In this document: positions 52,749 to 61,744 of the stretch, piece by piece
Layout: each line of letters opens with the position of its first letter
How positions within the stretch are numbered: the stretch's first letter is position 1
Assembly: GCF_000714535.1 (NCBI RefSeq)
Contig: NZ_AUND01000001.1
Location: 665,137-729,136, forward strand
Reading direction: 5' to 3'
Source: Thioclava pacifica DSM 10166
GTDB lineage: Bacteria; Pseudomonadota; Alphaproteobacteria; Rhodobacterales; Rhodobacteraceae
DNA length: 64,000 nucleotides
Notes under the pieces: model-generated
Seen by the model: only the letters and a program-made list of their open reading frames with translations
Databases searched by the model: none
What the model was told of the DNA's origin: nothing
Translations under genes and position numbers: made by a program

Positions 52749-53648
52749 CTAGGCCTGATCACAGGACTTGCGCGCATCCTCGCGGGCAAACTCGATCAAG
52801 GCGCGCAGTTTGCGCGGTAGTTTCGGCCCGTCGAGATAGACGGCATGAAGCGCGGTGTCATGCAGGATCTCGGGTGGAAAGATCGACACCAGTCGCCCCG
52901 CCGCGATCTCGGGGCCCATCACGAAATCCGGCCCATAGGCAATGCCATGTCCGGCCAGCGCCAGCTCGCAGGTGGCGCGGGCGCTGTTGACCATGATCTG
53001 CGCAGGCACCGGCACTTCGCGCACCGTGCCGCCCTCGCGGAAGCGCCAGCGCCGTGTCGGGCCGTGATTGGTGTCGTGGATGCAGCGGTGCCGCGCGAGA
53101 TCCTCGGGCCGTTCGGGGCGTGCGTGATGAGCGAGATATTCGGAGGAGGCCACGACGCGCATCCCGATATCGCAAAGTTTGCGCGCGCGCAGGCTGTGAT
53201 CGCTCAGCGCGCCGATGCGGAAAGCGAGGTCGATGCCCTCGGCGGCTAGATCGGTCTGCGCATCGGAAAGTTGCAGATCGATCGTCAGATCCAGATGCGG
53301 GGCGGCGAAACGGGCGAGCATTTCGGCCACATAGACCTCGCCGAAGGTAACGGGGGCCGAGATCCGAAGGCTGCCCGAGAACCCGCGCGATTGCTCGGAG
53401 ACATCGCTGAGCAGATCGTCGAGCCCGTCGAGCAGGGCAGGCGCCTCGGCCAGCATACGCTCGCCCGCGGGGGTGAGCCCGACGCGCCGCGTCGTGCGCT
53501 GCAATAGCCGCGTGCCGAGCCGGTCTTCGAGTTCGGCGACATATTTCGAGGTCAGCCGGTTCGAGATCCCCAACCGTTCGGCGGCGGCGGTGAAAGAGCC
53601 GGTCTGGGCGGTGGCGACGAAGGCGCGGAGTTGATCGGTGATATCCAT
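52749..53648 (-). CDS. LysR-family transcriptional regulator
   Basis: A 299-residue LysR regulator. The N-terminal winged helix-turn-helix shows FVATAQTGSFTAAAERLGIS and LTSKYVAELEDRLGTRLLQRTTRRV. The effector domain (about 90-299) contains GSLRISAPVTFGEVYVAEML. It is transcribed away from doxX, and the 140-base AT-rich gap between them holds a TTCCA-N17-TGGAA inverted repeat. It is probably the regulator of the DoxX-dioxygenase pair. The ATG at 53648 is where family similarity starts. Confidence 0.88.
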   Translation of the reverse strand: MDITDQLRAFVATAQTGSFTAAAERLGISNRLTSKYVAELEDRLGTRLLQRTTRRVGLTPAGERMLAEAPALLDGLDDLLSDVSEQSRGFSGSLRISAPVTFGEVYVAEMLARFAAPHLDLTIDLQLSDAQTDLAAEGIDLAFRIGALSDHSLRARKLCDIGMRVVASSEYLAHHARPERPEDLARHRCIHDTNHGPTRRWRFREGGTVREVPVPAQIMVNSARATCELALAGHGIAYGPDFVMGPEIAAGRLVSIFPPEILHDTALHAVYLDGPKLPRKLRALIEFAREDARKSCDQA

Positions 53649-53676
53649 TACATTCAGAACATAACGTAGAAAGTCA

Positions 53677-53703
53677 TTCCATATCATAACCATTTTATTG
53701 GAA
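53677..53703 (+). promoter_or_regulatory. Candidate LysR operator between lysR-type gene and doxX
   Basis: Inverted repeat TTCCA at 53677-53681 and TGGAA at 53699-53703 in an AT-rich divergent intergenic region, a layout usual for LysR regulators. The match is visual. Confidence 0.4.
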
Positions 53704-53788
53704 GAAAGGATAGCCCATCTTCCGCCCATGCAAAGGCTGCATCGCACCGGGCAGGTGTTCGGAGAGGCGGCAGCCACGGGAGATCAAG

Positions 53789-54190
53789 ATGACCGATACC
53801 AAACTTGCGCCTTATGGCATTCTCGTTCTGCGCCTCGTGACGGGTGCACTGTTCCTGACGCACGGGCTGACCAAGCTCTTCGTCTTCACCCCCGCGGGCA
53901 CGATGGGCTTCTTCCAGTCGCTCGGTCTGCCGGGCTGGCTCGGGGTCGTGACGATGATCGCCGAGATCGTGGGTGGTCTTGCCCTGATCGCGGGCATCTA
54001 TGCGCGGATCGTTTCCTTCGGGCTGACCTTCATTCTGCTCGGCGCGGCCTTCACGGCGCATTGGGCGAACGGGTTCAGCTTTGCCAATCAGGGCGGCGGC
54101 TGGGAATATCCGATGATGTGGGCCGCAGTGCAATTCGCGCTCGCGCTGCTCGGCGACGGGGCCTATGCGCTCCGCCCGACGCGGAAATAA
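53789..54190 (+). CDS. DoxX family membrane protein
   Basis: A 133-residue protein with four hydrophobic segments (GILVLRLVTGALFLTHGLTKLF, LGVVTMIAEIVGGLALIAGIY and two more). It keeps the family motifs GLTKLF and E-x-x-G-G. DoxX proteins act in quinone-linked or thiol stress pathways. Together with the next gene it mirrors the Bacillus catDE and mhqOP pairs, which combine a DoxX protein with a VOC dioxygenase against quinone and catechol stress. Confidence 0.87.
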   Translation: MTDTKLAPYGILVLRLVTGALFLTHGLTKLFVFTPAGTMGFFQSLGLPGWLGVVTMIAEIVGGLALIAGIYARIVSFGLTFILLGAAFTAHWANGFSFANQGGGWEYPMMWAAVQFALALLGDGAYALRPTRK

Positions 54191-54202
54191 GAGGAGGGTG
54201 TC

Positions 54203-55006
54203 ATGGCAACCAGTGATGCAATCGTTCAGATCGGGCATGTGACGCTTGTTGTTCATGACCTCGATCGGGTCGGCGCCTTCTATGAAGACGTGATCGGGCT
54301 GGAGCAGATCTCTCGCGATGCCTCCGAGGCGCGCTACGGGGTCGATGGCAAGGTGCTCGTGCAGCTCCTCGCCGACAAGACCGCCCGCAAATCGGGGCGA
54401 GAGGAGGCAGGGCTCTTTCACACCGCCTTCCTTCTGCCCGAACGCGCCGATCTGGGCGCTTGGCTCAACCGCGCGGCCGAGAAGGGCTGGCGGCTGGAAG
54501 GCGCCTCGGATCACCTCGTGAGCGAAGCGCTTTACCTGTCGGACCCCGAAGGCAACGGGATCGAGATCTACCGCGACCGTGCCCGCGAAGATTGGCCGCG
54601 CAAAGGCGGTCAGATCCTGATGGCGACCGATCGGCTCGACCTTCGCGACGTGATGGCCGAGGCCCGCGGGCCCTGGCGCGGCGCGCCGAGCGGCACGGTG
54701 ATCGGCCATGTGCACCTTCAGGTGGGCGCTCTTGATCCGGCCGAGCCGTTCTACGCCGAAACGCTCGGTGCGGATGTGATGGCTCGCTACCCCGGCGCGA
54801 ATTTCCACGGCTGGAGCGGCTATCACCATCACCTCGCGACCAATGTCTGGAACAGCCGCGGCGCGAAGGAACGCCACCAGCCCGCGACGGGTCTGGCAGA
54901 GGTGGGACTGCGCGCGGAGCCCGAGGCACTGGCGCACTTCACCGAGCGCTTCGGCGAAAGCGTGACCGACCCTTGGGGCACGCGTTTCACGATGGCCGCA
55001 AAGTGA
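54203..55006 (+). CDS. VOC-family ring-cleaving dioxygenase (CatE/MhqO-like)
   Basis: A 267-residue protein with two vicinal-oxygen-chelate modules (about 8-125 and 165-265). Likely metal ligands are the His in IGHVHLQVGALD, a His in WSGYHHHLATNVW, and a Glu near the end; the N-terminal module has IGHVTLVVHDLDRVGAFY and GNGIEIYRDR. Extradiol ring cleavage of catechols or hydroquinones is the family role. It is 12 bases after doxX and followed by a terminator. Confidence 0.85.
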   Translation: MATSDAIVQIGHVTLVVHDLDRVGAFYEDVIGLEQISRDASEARYGVDGKVLVQLLADKTARKSGREEAGLFHTAFLLPERADLGAWLNRAAEKGWRLEGASDHLVSEALYLSDPEGNGIEIYRDRAREDWPRKGGQILMATDRLDLRDVMAEARGPWRGAPSGTVIGHVHLQVGALDPAEPFYAETLGADVMARYPGANFHGWSGYHHHLATNVWNSRGAKERHQPATGLAEVGLRAEPEALAHFTERFGESVTDPWGTRFTMAAK

Positions 55007-55041
55007 TCCTGCGTTAAGGACTTTGACCGGATCAGAAAAGA

Positions 55042-55073
55042 AAGCGCTGGCCCGCCGAGACGGGCCAGCGCTT
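55042..55073 (-). terminator. Terminator between the VOC gene and purK
   Basis: Perfect 13-base stem AAGCGCTGGCCCG / CGGGCCAGCGCTT. On the minus strand it is followed by TCTTTTCTG, so it mainly ends purK transcripts; it lies 20 bases after the purK stop at 55093 and can also block transcripts from the left. Confidence 0.85.
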
Positions 55074-55092
55074 ACGCCATTTCAGGTTGGCC

Positions 55093-56157
55093 TCAGAGAA
55101 TGTGGTTCACATGACCCATCTTGCGGCCCGGCTTGACCTCGGCCTTGCCGTAAAGATGGACTTGGTAGCGCGCGAGCTTCGCAAGCTCGGGCACCCGGTC
55201 CATGTCGTCGCCGATCAGGTTCTCCATCTCGACATCGGCATAGCGCGAGCCATCGCCCAGCGGCCAGCCGGTCACGGCGCGGATATGCTGTTCGAACTGA
55301 TCGACCGCGCAGCCCGCCTGCGTCCAGTGGCCCGAATTATGCACGCGGGGCGCGATCTCGTTCACGATCAGCGCATCGCGCGTCACGAACAGCTCGACCC
55401 CCATCACGCCGACATAATCGAGCTTGTTGAGGATCTTCGCCGCCAGCAGCACCGCATCGGTGCGCTGCGCATCGGTGATCGCGGCAGGCACGGTGGTCGT
55501 GCGCAGGATGCCGCCCTCATGTTTGTTCTGGCCCGGATCGAAGCAGGAAATCGCGCCGTCCTGCGCGCGCGCGCCGATCACCGAGATCTCCTTGAAGAAG
55601 GTCACGAAGCCTTCGAGGATCGCAGGCGCGCCCTTCATATCGGCCAGCGCGGCCTCGGCCTCTTCGGGGGCGTTGATCACCACCTGACCCTTGCCGTCAT
55701 AGCCGAAGCGGCGGGTCTTGAGGATCGCGGGGCAGCCGATCTCGGCGATGGCCTCTTGCAAATCGGTCAGATCGTCCACGGCGGCAAAGGGCGCGGTCGG
55801 CAGACCCAGATCGTTGAGGAAGGCCTTCTCGACCAGACGATCCTGGCTGACCGCGAGGGCGCGGCGGTTCGGACGGATCGGCTTGAGGCTTTCAAGCAGA
55901 TCGAGCGCCGAGGTCGGCACGTTCTCGAACTCGTAGGTGATGACATCCACCGCCTCGGCAAAGGCGCGCAAGGCGGCCTCGTCCTCGTAAGGCGCGGTGG
56001 TCACCGCATGGGCGACATCGCCTGCGGGCGGGTTCGGCCCCGGCTCGTAGATATGGGTCTTGTAGCCCAGGCGCGAGGCCGCGACCGAGAGCATCCGGCC
56101 AAGCTGACCGCCGCCGAGGATGCCGATGACGGCGCCGTAGGGAAGGGGCTCACTCAT
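55093..56157 (-). CDS. purK: N5-carboxyaminoimidazole ribonucleotide synthetase
   Basis: ATP-grasp enzyme that carboxylates AIR with bicarbonate. It has 354 residues. [17 protein letters not shown] at the start is the family signature, followed by [13 protein letters not shown], then [14 protein letters not shown] and late [13 protein letters not shown]. It overlaps purE by eight bases (purE ends at 56150), the usual purEK coupling. It ends with GHVNHIL near 55093. Confidence 0.97.
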   Translation of the reverse strand: MSEPLPYGAVIGILGGGQLGRMLSVAASRLGYKTHIYEPGPNPPAGDVAHAVTTAPYEDEAALRAFAEAVDVITYEFENVPTSALDLLESLKPIRPNRRALAVSQDRLVEKAFLNDLGLPTAPFAAVDDLTDLQEAIAEIGCPAILKTRRFGYDGKGQVVINAPEEAEAALADMKGAPAILEGFVTFFKEISVIGARAQDGAISCFDPGQNKHEGGILRTTTVPAAITDAQRTDAVLLAAKILNKLDYVGVMGVELFVTRDALIVNEIAPRVHNSGHWTQAGCAVDQFEQHIRAVTGWPLGDGSRYADVEMENLIGDDMDRVPELAKLARYQVHLYGKAEVKPGRKMGHVNHIL

Positions 56158-56635
56158 CCTGCGGCTCCTGTGGGATCGAGGCGGAAAGCTTCTCGCGCCA
56201 GTCATCGAGCCGCGCGGCGAGATCGGCATCGCTGATCGCGAGGATGCCCGCCGCCATCAGGCCAGCATTGGCCGCGCCGGCCGCGCCGATCGCCATGGTC
56301 GCGACGGGGAAGCCCTTGGGCATCTGAACGATGGAATAGAGGCTGTCGACGCCCGAGAGCGCGCGGGTCTGGACCGGAACGCCGATTACCGGCACGCGGG
56401 TCTTCGAGGCCATCATGCCGGGCAGGTGGGCCGCGCCGCCTGCACCGGCGATGATCACGTGCAATCCGCGGTCGACGGCGGTCTTTCCATAGTCCCAAAG
56501 GCGGTCAGGCGTGCGATGCGCCGAGACGATCTTCGCCTCATAGGCCACACCGAGTTCGTCGAGAATAGTCGCCGCCTCTTTCATCGTGGGCCAGTCCGAC
56601 TGGCTGCCCATGATGATTCCCACTTTCACGCCCAT
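56150..56635 (-). CDS. purE: N5-CAIR mutase
   Basis: Converts N5-CAIR to CAIR, working with PurK. It has 161 residues. The class I PurE pattern is clear: [27 protein letters not shown] with the catalytic His, [13 protein letters not shown] and the C-terminal [13 protein letters not shown]. The ATG at 56635 follows GAGGGGAT; the open frame to 56665 is not conserved. Confidence 0.97.
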   Translation of the reverse strand: MGVKVGIIMGSQSDWPTMKEAATILDELGVAYEAKIVSAHRTPDRLWDYGKTAVDRGLHVIIAGAGGAAHLPGMMASKTRVPVIGVPVQTRALSGVDSLYSIVQMPKGFPVATMAIGAAGAANAGLMAAGILAISDADLAARLDDWREKLSASIPQEPQDE

Positions 56636-56705
56636 GAAATCCCCTCTCGCAGATGGAGCGCGCACTATAGAAATCTGTGCCGTCGCGGCAAGCCCTGCGG
56701 GGCGC

Positions 56706-56933
56706 TCAAGCGATGATGTCGGGGGTGAGCTGGTCCTCGATCCGCGCGATCTGGTCCTTGAGCGCCAGTTTCTGCTTTTTCAGGCGCACCATGCGCAGCT
56801 GATCGGGGTGGACGGCTTCGGTGAGCGCGTGGATTGCCTCGTCGAGATCGCGGTGTTCGCGTTTGAGCACCTCGAGTTTCACACGCAGCACTTCCTCGTG
56901 GTTCATCTCGATATGGGCATTCATGTCCGGCAT
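56706..56933 (-). CDS. YdcH family protein (DUF465)
   Basis: A 75-residue helical, coiled-coil protein. DUF465 features are the central [11 protein letters not shown] and [17 protein letters not shown] near the end. The function is unknown. Starts at 56933 (MPDMNAH, preceded by AGGACC) and 56924 (MNAHIEM) are both possible. It is upstream of purE on the same strand. Confidence 0.82.
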   Translation of the reverse strand: MPDMNAHIEMNHEEVLRVKLEVLKREHRDLDEAIHALTEAVHPDQLRMVRLKKQKLALKDQIARIEDQLTPDIIA

Positions 56934-57053
56934 CCGGTCCTGTCACGCAAAGAACACACGCCCGACTCGTCTGAACCGATTGGGCGAGACCTGAATATAG
57001 CAGTTTGCGAAGCACTTAGGAGAAAAATCCGCGCCTTTGGTTCTGTTCCGCCT

Positions 57054-57082
57054 CTTGCGGCGCGCGGGCACCCCGCCCATAT
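57054..57082 (+). promoter_or_regulatory. Candidate heat-shock (RpoH) promoter of hsp20
   Basis: CTTGCGG at 57054-57060 and GCCCATAT at 57075-57082, separated by 14 bases, resemble the sigma-32 consensus CTTG...CCCCATNT. It lies about 70 bases before the hsp20 start. Confidence 0.4.
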
Positions 57083-57150
57083 TCGATACAGGCGGATTGC
57101 CGGTCTCCGGGGTCCGTTTTCGCAACGTCGCTTGAACAAGGGCTTGCCTG

Positions 57151-57561
57151 ATGACGAAACTGAGCTTTGGCGCACATCCCTACCTTCTGGGCTTCGATCA
57201 GCTTGAGCGGCTGGTGGAACGCACCGCGAAAGGCTCGGATGCCTATCCCCCCTACAATATCGAACAACGCGGCGAGGATGCCTTCCGTATCACGCTCGCT
57301 GTCGCTGGCTTTCGCGAAGATGACCTGTCGATCACGCTCGAGGATCGGGCGTTGGTGATCCGGGGGCGTCAATCCGAGGGTGAGGAAGAACGCATCTTCC
57401 TCCATCGCGGCATTGCGGCGCGCGCCTTCCAGCGCAGCTTCGTGCTTGCCGATGGGGTCGAGGTGGCGGGGGCCACGACCGAAAACGGGCTCTTGCATGT
57501 CGATCTCAAACGGGCCCAGCCCGAAACGATCGTGCAGACCATCCCGATCGCCAGGAAATGA
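57151..57561 (+). CDS. Small heat shock protein, Hsp20 family
   Basis: ATP-independent holdase, 136 residues. The alpha-crystallin domain runs from about 37 (YPPYNIEQRGEDAFRITLAVAGF) to about 130, with DDLSITLEDRALVIRG and the conserved A-x-x-x-G-V-L-like ATTENGLLHVDLKR. The N-terminal LGFDQLERLVERTA is the usual class A start. It precedes a DUF1150 gene, a pairing common in Rhodobacterales. Confidence 0.93.
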   Translation: MTKLSFGAHPYLLGFDQLERLVERTAKGSDAYPPYNIEQRGEDAFRITLAVAGFREDDLSITLEDRALVIRGRQSEGEEERIFLHRGIAARAFQRSFVLADGVEVAGATTENGLLHVDLKRAQPETIVQTIPIARK

Positions 57562-57595
57562 GCCTTCGGCAGGAACGGCAGGAAAGGAAACGCGC

Positions 57596-57823
57596 ATGAA
57601 CACGAAATTCGATTTTGGCGACAAGGGCGAGCAGCCCATCGTCTATGTCCGCGAAGTGGCGGTGCAGGATCTGCCCAAGGAATTGCAGGCGGAACTGGCT
57701 GGCGTGGATCATCTTTACGCGGTCCATGACAGCGATGGCGAGCGCCTCGCGCTGGTCAAGGATCGCAAGCTGGCCTTCGTTCTGGCCCGCCAGAATGATC
57801 TGGAGCCGGTCTCGGTGCACTGA
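57596..57823 (+). CDS. DUF1150 family protein
   Basis: A 75-residue acidic protein. IVYVREVAVQDLPKELQAEL and YAVHDSDGERLALVKDR followed by AFVLARQNDLEPVSVH are the DUF1150 pattern. The ATG at 57596 follows AGGAAAGGAAA. It is 34 bases downstream of hsp20, probably in the same heat-responsive unit. The function is unknown. Confidence 0.85.
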   Translation: MNTKFDFGDKGEQPIVYVREVAVQDLPKELQAELAGVDHLYAVHDSDGERLALVKDRKLAFVLARQNDLEPVSVH

Positions 57824-57846
57824 AACTGAAACCGAGAGAATACCCG

Positions 57847-57881
57847 AAAGGCGCCGAGGCTCAGGCCTGCGGCGCCTTTTT
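57847..57881 (+). terminator. Terminator after DUF1150, overlapping the pqiA-like gene end
   Basis: AAAGGCGCCG / CGGCGCCTTT stem with TTT tail. The convergent gene ends at 57861, so the right arm encodes its last codons. Confidence 0.85.
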
Positions 57882-58298
57882 CGATTCCAGATGCGAAATC
57901 GCGAAGGACGCGCCGACACAGGCGGTGAACAGATAGAGCCCCCAGCCGGTTTCAAGTCGACCAAGCCCAATGCCTTTCGCCACCACGATATATATCGCGA
58001 TCAGGAAGACATCGGCCATCGCGAGCTTGCCCAGAAGGTTCAGCGCCGGCTTGAGCTTGGGGGAGGCGAGGTTGAACTGGATCAGCGCGATCCCGATCAC
58101 CTTCAGATAGGGGGCGAAGAGGGCGAGGAAGCTCACGACGACGGCGAGGAAGATATCCTTCTGCCACAGCGTCTGCAGCCCGCTGAGCACCGAGATCGTG
58201 TCGAGATCGAAAAAGGGCAGCAGCCCCGCGCGCAAGAGCGGCGCTGCCCAGGCGATGGGAAACAGGATCAACAGGGCCAGATTGGCGAATTTCAGCAT
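57861..58298 (-). CDS. Paraquat-inducible protein A-like membrane protein
   Basis: A 145-residue PqiA-family protein with four membrane segments. The motif KLAMADVFLIAIYIV corresponds to the family's conserved W-x-M-x-DVF segment, and IAWAAPLL near the start is typical. PqiA proteins work with MCE lipid-transport systems at the envelope; here it lies next to mlaF/mlaE. The ATG at 58298 starts MLKFANLALL; the longer frame to 58355 is not conserved. Confidence 0.78.
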   Translation of the reverse strand: MLKFANLALLILFPIAWAAPLLRAGLLPFFDLDTISVLSGLQTLWQKDIFLAVVVSFLALFAPYLKVIGIALIQFNLASPKLKPALNLLGKLAMADVFLIAIYIVVAKGIGLGRLETGWGLYLFTACVGASFAISHLESKKAPQA

Positions 58299-58361
58299 GG
58301 GGCCTCGCGAGACGATCTTTCCCTCCGGTCTAGCCGCAAGGGTCTGAAAAGTCATCCGGTT

Positions 58362-59108
58362 TCAGCGAAGCGTCTCGATCGGGCCCTCGGCGCGGCCGTG
58401 GATGAACTGTTGGACGTAAGCATCTGGCGTTGCGTCCATTTCGGCAATTGGGCCTTCCCAGCGGATCTTGCCTGCGTGCAACATCGCCACCCGGTCGGCA
58501 ATCGCGCGCACCGAGGTCATGTCATGCGTGATCGTCATCGCGGTCGCGCCCATCTCGGTCACGATCTCGCGGATCAGTTCGTTGATGACGCCCGCCATGA
58601 TCGGGTCGAGCCCGGTCGTGGGTTCGTCAAAGAAGATGATCTCGGGCTCGGCGGCGATGGCGCGGGCAAGGCCCACACGTTTCTGCATCCCGCCGGACAG
58701 TTCCGCCGGGAACAGGTCGGCCACATCGGGCGACAGGCCCACGCGGCGCAGTTTCTCGATGGCGATCTCGCGCGCCTCGGGTTTCGGGCGCTTGAGCGAG
58801 CCGCGCAGCAGGCGGAAGGCGACGTTTTCCCAGACCGAGAGGCTGTCGAACAGCGCGCCGCCCTGAAACAGCATGCCGAAGCGGGCGAGGAAGGCGTCTC
58901 GGTCGCCCTCATGCACGTCCACGCCGTCCAACGTGATCGTGCCGCTATCGGGCTCGATCAGCCCGAGGATGCATTTCAGCAGCACCGATTTGCCCGTGCC
59001 CGAGCCGCCGATGATGACGGTCGATTGCCCGGTCGGCACCACGAGGTCCACACCGCGCAGCACATGTTTGGAGCCGAAGCTCTTGGTGAGGGCCTCAAGC
59101 GTGATCAT
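58362..59108 (-). CDS. mlaF: Mla-type phospholipid transport ATP-binding protein
   Basis: ATPase of an MCE/Mla lipid transporter, 248 residues. Walker A GGSGTGKS is at 34-41, the ABC signature LSGGMQKRVGLARA near 136, and Walker B IIFFDEPTTGLDP. The Q-loop region FGMLFQGGALFDSLSVWENVA is typical of MlaF. It overlaps mlaE by four bases. No MlaD (MCE) or MlaC gene follows here. Confidence 0.93.
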   Translation of the reverse strand: MITLEALTKSFGSKHVLRGVDLVVPTGQSTVIIGGSGTGKSVLLKCILGLIEPDSGTITLDGVDVHEGDRDAFLARFGMLFQGGALFDSLSVWENVAFRLLRGSLKRPKPEAREIAIEKLRRVGLSPDVADLFPAELSGGMQKRVGLARAIAAEPEIIFFDEPTTGLDPIMAGVINELIREIVTEMGATAMTITHDMTSVRAIADRVAMLHAGKIRWEGPIAEMDATPDAYVQQFIHGRAEGPIETLR

Positions 59109-59896
59109 GCCGAGAAGAAGGCCTCCGTCAGCAGGTAGTTCGCGGCGAGGATCGCGACCGAGGCCGCGACCACGGCGGATTTCGTGGCCCGGCCCACGCC
59201 TTGCGCGCCCCGGCCCGAATTCATCCCGTGATAGCAGCCCATCGTGGCGACGATGAAGCCGAAGGCTGCGCCCTTCACGAGACCCGAGCCCACGTCCCAG
59301 AACTCCAGGAAATCCCAGGTGTTCTTGAGATAGGTGGCCGAGTTGAAGCCCAGCCGCGTCGTGCCGACCATCCAGCCGCCCATGATCCCGATGATGTCGC
59401 CCACGCCCACCAGCAGCGGCACGCAGAGCGTGGCCGCGACGACGCGCGGAACGGTGAGATATTTCATCGGGTTGGTGGACAGCGTGGTCAGCGCGTCGAT
59501 CTGCTCGGTCACCTTCATCGTGCCGATCTCGGCGGCGATCGAGGAGGCCACGCGCGCCGCCACCATCAGCCCGCCCAAGACAGGGCCAAGTTCGCGCACC
59601 ATGCCGATCGCGGTGATCGAGGGCACGACCTGCTCGGCCGAGAAGCGCGCGCCGCCCGCGTAGATCTGCAGCGCCAGCGCCGCCCCGGTGAAAAGCGCGG
59701 TCATGCCGACGACCGGCAGCGACAGCCAGCCGATATTCAGACAGGCCAGCCAGAATTCGCGCGCATAGAAGGGCGGGCGGATCAGGTGGCTCAGCGTCTG
59801 GCCGACGAAGAAGGTCAGCCGTCCGGTCGCGGCCATCAGCGCCAGCGTCGCACGGCCCAAAGCCGCGAGAGGAGAGGTCAGCGTTGCGACGCTCAC
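59105..59896 (-). CDS. mlaE: Mla-type phospholipid transport permease
   Basis: Membrane part of the lipid transporter, 263 residues with about five to six membrane segments. Family signatures are [34 protein letters not shown] and the [17 protein letters not shown] that follows (both conserved MlaE stretches), and the C-terminal [23 protein letters not shown]. It overlaps alr upstream (stop 59893) and mlaF downstream by four bases each, so alr-mlaE-mlaF is one coupled unit. Confidence 0.93.
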   Translation of the reverse strand: MSVATLTSPLAALGRATLALMAATGRLTFFVGQTLSHLIRPPFYAREFWLACLNIGWLSLPVVGMTALFTGAALALQIYAGGARFSAEQVVPSITAIGMVRELGPVLGGLMVAARVASSIAAEIGTMKVTEQIDALTTLSTNPMKYLTVPRVVAATLCVPLLVGVGDIIGIMGGWMVGTTRLGFNSATYLKNTWDFLEFWDVGSGLVKGAAFGFIVATMGCYHGMNSGRGAQGVGRATKSAVVAASVAILAANYLLTEAFFSA

Positions 59897-60942
59897 CCGG
59901 CCTGCTCCGAATAGACGCGGTTATAGCGAGGTCCAAGCGCGGTCAGAATCTCGTAGCCGATCGTGCCAGCAATATCGGCCAGCGCATCGACGCCCTGAGA
60001 GGGGCCGATCAGGTCGAGCGTGTCGGGCACTTCGTCGAGATCGGTCACATCCACGGTCAGGAGGTCCATCGAGACCCGGCCGCGCAGCGGGCAGGGAATG
60101 TCGCCCGCGTAGAGATCGGTGATGTTCGACAGCACCCGGTGGATACCATCCGCGTAACCGGCCGCGATTGTGGCCATCGTCGTGATCCGCTCGGCCTGCC
60201 AGGTGTTGCCGTAGCCCACCGTCTCGCCGGGCTGAACCACGCGGGTCTGGATCACCGGGAGCGACAGGGTCGCCACGCCAAGCGCCGCCTCGAACGGGCG
60301 CCCGCCGTAAAGGCCTATGCCGGGGCGGGTGAGGTCGAAATGATAGTCAGGCCCCAGCAGGATGCCGCCTGTCGCCGCGAGCGAGCGCTTCACGGCCATA
60401 CCGTCCGTCATCCGCTTGAATTCGGCGAGCTGCTGGGCGTTCATCTCGTGCTCGGGCTCGTCAGCACAGGCGAGGTGGCTCATCACCAGCTCGATCCCGC
60501 GGTCGAGCAGAACGGGCGCGGCCTCCTGCCAAGCGTCGTCCTCCATCCCGAGACGGTTCATCCCGGTGTCGAGCTGTACGCCGAAGGGCGCATCGGGCAG
60601 GGCGTCCAGGTGGCGCGCCATCTGTTCGGGCGAATTCAGCATCGGGATCAGGCCCGCCTCGCGGATCAGCGGCGCATCGCCCGCCATATGGCCGCCAAGC
60701 ACGAAAATCCGCGCCTCCGGGCCCAGATGCGGGCGCAGCTTCGCCCCTTCCTCGGCAAGCGCCACGAAGAACTCGCGCGCCCCGGCGCGATAGAGCGCAG
60801 GCGCGACCTTCGACGCGCCCAGCCCATAGCTATCCGCCTTCACGACCGCCGATGTGCGCGTCGCCTCACCCGAGCGCGCATCGAGCGCGCGCCAATTCGC
60901 GACCACAGCGTCGAGGTCGATTTTCAGAGATGCCTGTGCCAT
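59893..60942 (-). CDS. alr: Alanine racemase
   Basis: Pyridoxal phosphate enzyme that makes D-alanine for peptidoglycan. It has 349 residues. The Schiff-base Lys35 lies in [11 protein letters not shown]; the barrel contains [16 protein letters not shown] and VGYGNTW with the C-terminal domain catalytic-type Tyr, and [13 protein letters not shown] is the late signature. It overlaps mlaE by four bases, coupling cell wall precursor synthesis to an outer membrane lipid transporter gene. Confidence 0.95.
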   Translation of the reverse strand: MAQASLKIDLDAVVANWRALDARSGEATRTSAVVKADSYGLGASKVAPALYRAGAREFFVALAEEGAKLRPHLGPEARIFVLGGHMAGDAPLIREAGLIPMLNSPEQMARHLDALPDAPFGVQLDTGMNRLGMEDDAWQEAAPVLLDRGIELVMSHLACADEPEHEMNAQQLAEFKRMTDGMAVKRSLAATGGILLGPDYHFDLTRPGIGLYGGRPFEAALGVATLSLPVIQTRVVQPGETVGYGNTWQAERITTMATIAAGYADGIHRVLSNITDLYAGDIPCPLRGRVSMDLLTVDVTDLDEVPDTLDLIGPSQGVDALADIAGTIGYEILTALGPRYNRVYSEQAG

Positions 60943-60994
60943 GGCTTCTTTTTCTGCGCGTGGACGCCAAGGTCAAGTGCAATCCGTCTTGCGC

Positions 60995-61705
60995 TCAGGG
61001 AAAGGCTGTGCCGCTGGCAAGCCGGGTGTGGATCGCCTGGGCGCCGCCCTCATGGGCCGCCCAGATCAGCACCGCGCAAGCGGCTTGCGCGTAAAGGCCG
61101 TTATCGCGCCCGGCCAGTGGCGCCCATTCGAAGGGTGAGACGGGCAGGGGCTGGTCGGGCAGGGCCTTGCACCGCTCGATCCCGGTGCCGGGATTGAGAT
61201 AGCGGGGATCGTCCGAGACCAGCACCGAGAGCCCCTCGTCGAACCAGGCAGGCATCTTGCCCCGGATCTGGCCGAGGATGCCAAGCCGGGCATGAGTCTC
61301 GGTATGGGTCAGCTCATGGGCAAGGATCGTCTCGGTCAGCCCGCGTGGGGCCACGCGCACCACCGCCCAAGATCCCAGCGAATAGGTTACCGCTGCCGCC
61401 CCGCGCCCGCCCAACCGCTGGTCGCAGGCCTTCGTAGAGCAGGCGAGAATGCGGCTATGAGCCTCGCGGTCCGGATAGAAATGCGCCACCTGCGCGCGCG
61501 CGCCGTCAATCGTCTCGACCAGCGCGCGGCGGTCGTCACGCGACATCGCGCTATCGACGAAGATGCAGGGCGCCGCCCGGTCCAGCCCGAAACAGCGCGG
61601 GCAGATCCCGGCGGCCAGCACCGGGTAGAACCACAACAGCGCCAGAAGCCCCAGAACGCCGCCCGTCGCCAAAGCCAGAAAAGAGACACGGAAAACTCGC
61701 CACAT
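60995..61705 (-). CDS. Membrane-anchored HExxH putative metallopeptidase
   Basis: A 236-residue protein with one N-terminal membrane segment (about 8-33) followed by Cys residues (GICPRCFG). The zinc motif H130-E131-L-T-H134 in ILAHELTHTETHARLG is followed by E157 in PAWFDEGLSVLVSDDPRY, the gluzincin (peptidase MA-like) arrangement. It is therefore a probable periplasmic metallopeptidase. The ATG at 61705 (MWRVFRV) is chosen; a TTG at 61741 is possible. It lies between alr and the TrmJ-type gene on the same strand. Confidence 0.7.
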   Translation of the reverse strand: MWRVFRVSFLALATGGVLGLLALLWFYPVLAAGICPRCFGLDRAAPCIFVDSAMSRDDRRALVETIDGARAQVAHFYPDREAHSRILACSTKACDQRLGGRGAAAVTYSLGSWAVVRVAPRGLTETILAHELTHTETHARLGILGQIRGKMPAWFDEGLSVLVSDDPRYLNPGTGIERCKALPDQPLPVSPFEWAPLAGRDNGLYAQAACAVLIWAAHEGGAQAIHTRLASGTAFP

Positions 61706-61744
61706 GCGCCTTAAAATGGCGCAGGGAGCCGATTTGACCAAGCG

